A stretch of 56,772 bases of DNA from Marinisporobacter sp. (GTDB taxonomy: Bacteria; Bacillota; Clostridia; Peptostreptococcales; Thermotaleaceae): assembly GCA_025210395.1 (NCBI GenBank), contig JAOARV010000037.1, positions 1-56,772 of the forward strand, written 5' to 3'. Made by a program: the position numbers and the translations under genes. The notes beneath the pieces are model-generated. The model worked only from the letters and a program-made list of their open reading frames with translations, was not told the DNA's origin and ran no database searches. This document shows positions 53,292 to 56,772 of this stretch, piece after piece. Position 1 is the first letter of the stretch. The number at the start of each line of letters is the position of its first letter.

Positions 53292-55646
53292 CTATCTTAT
53301 AGGACAAATCCCATTATCACACCCGTCATTTCCTATATCTAACTCTACTTCCTCTTGTTCATACTTTCTAAGTAAAGATGGAATAAATGGCTTCATTTTA
53401 TTTACGCGTCTTTTATATTCTTCTTCACTAATAGCTTCATAAGGAAGTAATTTATAAAAATTATCATCCAGTGATAGGAATGATAATGCAACTACATCAT
53501 CCCAGTTGTCCCATACCCATTCTTCTACCGCTTCCCATTCATGCTCTCTTACATGAACAGTAATAGAACAATTATGGTCTACATAATTTTCCATAAACAT
53601 TTTATAATTTTCAAGCTGTTCAATTGCAGAAACATCATATTTTGTTTTTCCTTTTGGTGCTTTTACAGGGAACTCTACTACTTTTGTCACACAAGTATCC
53701 AAAACTTGACCTACTTCTGGGAATACTGGATAGTCTAGTTCCTCACAAACCTTTACAAGTGGATCATCCGAGCTAATACGAATTCTTCTTATATAGAAAG
53801 GTGAATGAGAATAATGGACCCCACTAGATACAGTAGGTAGTTGACTTAATGTTCCCTCTGGCTTTACAGTAGTTACTAATAAAGGCTCTCTTTCTCCTAT
53901 TTGATCTGCATATTTTTTTACTTCCTCATGAGCTACTTCTCTTAGCTTTCTTAAAATTTCTGCTTCTTCTTCCCTTGTAACCCCTATTGCATTGACCATA
54001 TCCTGCCATCCTGTTAACGAACAACCTACTAACTTATCTCTTTGCTGCACCCTATCCCAATTAGGTACCTCTAGTTCTACACAAGTCATTCTATATCCTG
54101 CTCTTACAGATAATCTTTGTGCCTCAAGCAAACCTTCCAAATCTAGCTTACCATTTTCATCTACAAAACTATATACATTAATTGTTGTCAAATTACAAAG
54201 TCCTTGTGAATCAAGTAAAATTTCACCACATGGATTCACGCCATTCATATTGGGTCTTCTTTTTAATCCTGCTACTTCATTGATCCATCCTGGTTCTCCT
54301 GAATATCTCATACGCTCAATTTGCCAATGAAGTTTTTCTCTCGTAGGCTTTTCTCTATAATAAATAGAGTTATTGCTCATTTGTCTATGAATAATATTTT
54401 TATCCACAATCCATTGTCCATCTATTTGCTTATATAGCTTAGATTTTGCATCAATACATTCTTGATCATCTGCATCTATTAATACCATTTCAGCCGTTCT
54501 TCTCACACCACCTACCACTACATTTTCTCCAATAATGTTGGCAATATCTAAACAATCAATAGGCTTTAGTTTAATCTTCTTTTTCTGATGGTTTATTTTG
54601 TTTTTACGAATCACGCCATCAATTTTAAAGAACATATTCTTAAGACTTTCATGACCGCTTGCCGTTCCTCCAAAGGTTTTCAATTTTTCCCCTTTTGGTC
54701 GTACATGATCATAGTCTACAATAATGGTTTTTACATTTCTATATTCATTACTATATAAAAGTTTGAAGAAAAAATCTAAGCTTTGAGTCCACCCTTCCTT
54801 ACTATCTCCCACTGTAATTTTAACAACATTATTATGAAAAAACTCTAAACCCGTGTTATCTTCCCTTTCATTCTTAGGCACTGGCATATAATCTTTATGG
54901 ATCAGTTCATAATTCGTTCTGATCTTGGGAAGACTGCCTACATCATCTTTTAAAATTCTAAGGCCTACTCCAGAACCTATCATCAATAAATAAAATAATT
55001 CTTTAAAGGACTCAAACTGTTCTATCTTTAGAAAAGAACAATTATAATTAGCCATTGGATAATTCTTTGCTACAGGTGTATTTCCCACCCAAAAGGTTCG
55101 TCCTGATAAAAATTGACGAAGATTATAAACATTATCATACAGCTTTTCTGCTTCTTTTTTTGTAGTTGGAATTAAGCTACAATTGTATTCAACAGCGCGT
55201 CTTACAGTCTCCCACCAATATTCTCTTCTTTTTTCCTCTGGCAACCATCTAGAATAGGTTCTATAATATACAAAATTACCTAACTGCTCCATAGGAGAAG
55301 GATTATGCTTATATTGACTAATAAAATCATTTGTTAACAATCGATCCTCAATCCTTTTTCTTCTTTTTCTCATTTTATTATGTTCATTTCTATAAATGAT
55401 GTACATCTTTGCAACATCTCTTCTATCGCTTGTCATCAATAAATCTTCCACCATATCTTGTATTTCTTCTACATGTATAGGTGATCCTATATTTTGAATT
55501 TTTTCGTGTATTAGATAAGAGATTTTTTTACTTAAATCATGATCTATTCCTGATTTTGTTTCTGACATAGCTCGTTCAATTGCATTTCTTATTTTTATAC
55601 TATCAAAATCTACTATTTTATCATTTCGCTTCATTACCTTAATCAT
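53292..55646 (-). CDS. nrdJ: Ribonucleoside-triphosphate reductase, adenosylcobalamin-dependent (class II)
   Basis: A 784-residue monomeric-type class II reductase that makes deoxynucleotides with coenzyme B12, in any oxygen tension. ATP-cone (about 3-95) at the N terminus gives allosteric activity control. Key residues match the Lactobacillus leichmannii enzyme: Cys203 in YNCSF, Cys473 and Glu475 in GVNPCGEILLDSQG (thiyl Cys and Glu), Cys484 in GLCNLTTIN, and a C-terminal CDNGICPIR redox pair that must be reduced by thioredoxin. Start follows AGAGGAG. It is regulated by two NrdR boxes and lies after a thioredoxin-like gene. B12 is required; no B12 genes or riboswitch are in the window. Confidence 0.95.
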   Translation of the reverse strand: MIKVMKRNDKIVDFDSIKIRNAIERAMSETKSGIDHDLSKKISYLIHEKIQNIGSPIHVEEIQDMVEDLLMTSDRRDVAKMYIIYRNEHNKMRKRRKRIEDRLLTNDFISQYKHNPSPMEQLGNFVYYRTYSRWLPEEKRREYWWETVRRAVEYNCSLIPTTKKEAEKLYDNVYNLRQFLSGRTFWVGNTPVAKNYPMANYNCSFLKIEQFESFKELFYLLMIGSGVGLRILKDDVGSLPKIRTNYELIHKDYMPVPKNEREDNTGLEFFHNNVVKITVGDSKEGWTQSLDFFFKLLYSNEYRNVKTIIVDYDHVRPKGEKLKTFGGTASGHESLKNMFFKIDGVIRKNKINHQKKKIKLKPIDCLDIANIIGENVVVGGVRRTAEMVLIDADDQECIDAKSKLYKQIDGQWIVDKNIIHRQMSNNSIYYREKPTREKLHWQIERMRYSGEPGWINEVAGLKRRPNMNGVNPCGEILLDSQGLCNLTTINVYSFVDENGKLDLEGLLEAQRLSVRAGYRMTCVELEVPNWDRVQQRDKLVGCSLTGWQDMVNAIGVTREEEAEILRKLREVAHEEVKKYADQIGEREPLLVTTVKPEGTLSQLPTVSSGVHYSHSPFYIRRIRISSDDPLVKVCEELDYPVFPEVGQVLDTCVTKVVEFPVKAPKGKTKYDVSAIEQLENYKMFMENYVDHNCSITVHVREHEWEAVEEWVWDNWDDVVALSFLSLDDNFYKLLPYEAISEEEYKRRVNKMKPFIPSLLRKYEQEEVELDIGNDGCDNGICPIR

Positions 55647-55677
55647 AAAATACTCCTCTCAGCATCATTAGTAATAT

Positions 55678-55693
55678 GTACTAGATATTGTAT
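55678..55693. promoter_or_regulatory. NrdR box A, proximal
   Basis: GTACTAGATATTGTAT fits the NrdR consensus acaCwATATwTwgtgt at most positions. It sits immediately after the -10 TATAAT (minus strand, 55695-55700), at the expected transcription start. Confidence 0.7.
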
Positions 55694-55694
55694 G

Positions 55695-55700
55695 ATTATA
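55695..55700 (-). promoter_or_regulatory. -10 element of nrdJ
   Basis: TATAAT on the minus strand, about 49 bases before the nrdJ ATG. The -35 region is poor. Confidence 0.6.
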
Positions 55701-55738
55701 CCAAAAACCACATCATTTAGTATGTTGTTTTTAAGTAT

Positions 55739-55754
55739 GCACTATATATTGTAG
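55739..55754. promoter_or_regulatory. NrdR box B, distal
   Basis: GCACTATATATTGTAG matches the NrdR consensus closely (13 of 16 counted by eye). The two boxes start 61 bp apart, about six helical turns, so NrdR can bind on the same face of the DNA on both sides of the -10/-35 region. Confidence 0.8.
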
Positions 55755-55773
55755 CATCCAAAAGTTTTGTTGT

Positions 55774-55800
55774 CAAAAAAAGATGGCCCTTTGCCATCTA
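55774..55800 (-). terminator. Intrinsic terminator after the thioredoxin-like gene
   Basis: AGATGGC and GCCATCT form a stem with an AAAGG loop, followed by TTTTTTTG. The gene's stop codon is in the stem. Confidence 0.9.
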
Positions 55801-56304
55801 TTTTTTGATCATATTCAGTATTTCTTTTATTGTTTCTACGATATACTCTCCCTTTTTATATTTCCTTTTTGCTACGATTATTTCTACTTGCTTTCCTTTT
55901 TCCTCTATGTCTTTTAATATTTGAGGTTGTTCTATGAAAGCTCCTAATGTTTTAAAATCTTTGTCCATAATTACAAATGTAGGTACTTTTATTTTTCCAT
56001 TCATCTTGTAGTTGTCCATAAAAGCTTCATTACCTTCTCTTGCTACAATAGATATTACAAAATTCGGATTGATCTCTGTCATCTTTTGAAGGGCTGGGAC
56101 ATTAATCATACAATCAGGACACCATATTTCAGCAACTACCAAAATATTTACTAATTCATGAACTTTTTTTATCTCCTGCTGAAGAGCTTCATCTAATTCA
56201 ATGTCATTATATATTTCTAAGGTTCTTTCTTTATAAGTGTCTTTATCTTTATTTACAAATTCCATAAAGGAAATTCCTTTCTTAAAAAGCCCTTGAACAC
56301 TCAT
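55798..56304 (-). CDS. Thioredoxin-family protein with WCPDC active site
   Basis: A 168-residue thioredoxin-fold protein. The redox motif is AEIWCPDCMINVP, with Cys62 and Cys65 (CPDC instead of CGPC); the cis-proline is in IKVPTFVIMD. About 45 extra residues precede the fold (charged helix, FVNKDKDTYKERTLEIYNDI), and the C terminus has a basic helix. No signal peptide is seen, so it is cytosolic. The ATG at 56302-56304 follows AGGGGGGAT; an ATG seven codons upstream is poorer. It lies directly before nrdJ but has its own terminator; it may supply electrons to the reductase, which is inference. Confidence 0.87.
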   Translation of the reverse strand: MSVQGLFKKGISFMEFVNKDKDTYKERTLEIYNDIELDEALQQEIKKVHELVNILVVAEIWCPDCMINVPALQKMTEINPNFVISIVAREGNEAFMDNYKMNGKIKVPTFVIMDKDFKTLGAFIEQPQILKDIEEKGKQVEIIVAKRKYKKGEYIVETIKEILNMIKK

Positions 56305-56440
56305 CAAATCCCCCCTAGTTTTCATTCAACATTGCATCCTCTTTATTCACTATAGACCCATTATCGGTCTACATCCATTTATATATATGATACATTATAT
56401 CACTTTAGACTCCGAATGATTAAAAAATAAAAAGAAATTA

Positions 56441-56556
56441 TCTAGCGACGACCTACTCTCCCAGGCAGTTACCCACCAAGTACCATCAGCGCTGAAGGGC
56501 TTAACTGCTGTGTTCGGTATGGGAACAGGTGTAACTCCTTCGCTATAGTCACTAGA
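56441..56556 (-). rRNA. rrf: 5S ribosomal RNA
   Basis: Full 5S rRNA of about 116 nt on the minus strand. Conserved segments include GGTAGTCGTCG-type helix III/loop sequences, CTGCCTGGGAGAGTAGGTCG near the 3' end and ACCGAACACAGCAGTTAAGC in loop B/C. Terminal helix TCTAG/CTAGA extends beyond the mature ends (GAAATTATCTAG with CTAGATAATTTC), forming a processing stem. The downstream T-rich run on the minus strand (about 56419-56436) probably ends the operon. Confidence 0.95.
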
Positions 56557-56631
56557 TAATTTCTTTACTAATATGTAATGTATCTTCTCTTAAGAATTTA
56601 CACCCTCAAAACCAAACAATGCATATTTCTT

Positions 56632-56772
56632 AGGTCAAGTCCTCGACCTATTAGTACCTATCAGCTGAAGACATTACTGTCCTTACACCTTAGGCCTATC
56701 AACCAGATAGTCTTTCTGGGGTCTTACTAGCTTAACGCTATGGGAAATCTTATCTTAAGGGGGGCTTCGCGC
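56632..56772 (-). rRNA. rrl: 23S ribosomal RNA, 3' end (partial)
   Basis: The last about 141 nt of 23S rRNA on the minus strand, continuing beyond the right edge. The 3' terminal GGTACTAATAGGTCGAGGAC followed by TTGACC is the standard end of clostridial 23S rRNA. A spacer of about 75 bases without tRNA genes separates it from 5S. Confidence 0.96.

Noticed and set aside
55647..55797. Cobalamin riboswitch upstream of nrdJ
   Set aside because: The 150-base interval is too short, and no B12-box-like conserved core was found; two NrdR boxes explain the regulation.
1..56772. Mobile elements, prophage or CRISPR array
   Set aside because: No transposase, integrase, phage gene, regularly spaced repeats or target-site duplications were seen; the only repeats are hairpins and the two-unit operator.

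Overview
This is an AT-rich, low-GC Gram-positive chromosome segment from an anaerobic member of the Clostridia. The evidence is the conserved block ctsR-mcsA-mcsB-clpC ... radA-disA ... carD-pinTRAM-ispD-ispF ... cysE-cysS ... mrnC-thyX-rlmB-rae1-sigH-tRNA-Thr-tuf, three T-box leaders, a B12-dependent ribonucleotide reductase, a multidomain flavodiiron O2 reductase and strong AGGAGG ribosome binding sites. The genus cannot be fixed from the sequence alone. No phage, insertion sequence or CRISPR array was seen.

Layout. Almost everything reads on the minus strand, so transcription runs from high to low coordinates. At the right edge lie the 3' end of 23S rRNA and a 5S rRNA, then a CPDC thioredoxin-like gene and an adenosylcobalamin-dependent ribonucleotide reductase with two NrdR boxes at its promoter (53.3-56.8 kb). 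Next are an AIM24/TerD pair, a GntR regulator, and an operon of BCCT transporter, enolase-superfamily enzyme and FAD oxidoreductase whose promoter carries two tandem 24-bp palindromic operators (46-53 kb). From 33 to 46 kb is a sensory and redox region: a PAS histidine kinase, a fused flavodiiron/rubredoxin/NADH reductase, a dCache chemoreceptor, a DUF2238 membrane protein, a PAS-PP2C phosphatase, and an operon joining REC-PP2C, an RsbW-type kinase, a STAS protein and a chemoreceptor. From 26 to 33 kb are asnS with an Asn T-box, two nucleoside-recognition (Gate) membrane proteins, ferritin, a VOC protein, an orphan gene and an EF-G-like GTPase.

The left half (0-26 kb) is housekeeping: the CtsR/McsA/McsB/ClpC protein quality-control operon, an ACT regulator with homoserine kinase, RadA and DisA, CarD, a membrane PIN-TRAM protein, IspD/IspF, a Pro T-box followed by two ProRS-family genes, GltX, a Cys T-box followed by cysE-cysS, GlnRS, and the mrnC-to-sigH group leading into tRNA-Thr and tuf.

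The most interesting candidate system is the ProRS pair (10202-13580). The first gene is a complete archaeal/eukaryotic-type ProRS with no editing insertion. The second is a bacterial-type ProRS whose class II catalytic motifs are gone (motif 2 block missing, motif 3 Arg replaced by Lys), while its INS editing domain and anticodon-binding domain look intact. Both sit behind one proline T-box (specifier CCC). I infer a split of labour: one protein charges tRNA-Pro and the other, built on a dead synthetase scaffold, removes mischarged alanine. Second in interest are the chemoreceptor-plus-partner-switching operon with a divergent cysteine-rich PAS phosphatase, and the BCCT/enolase/FAD operon as a possible catabolic route for a quaternary-amine carboxylate.
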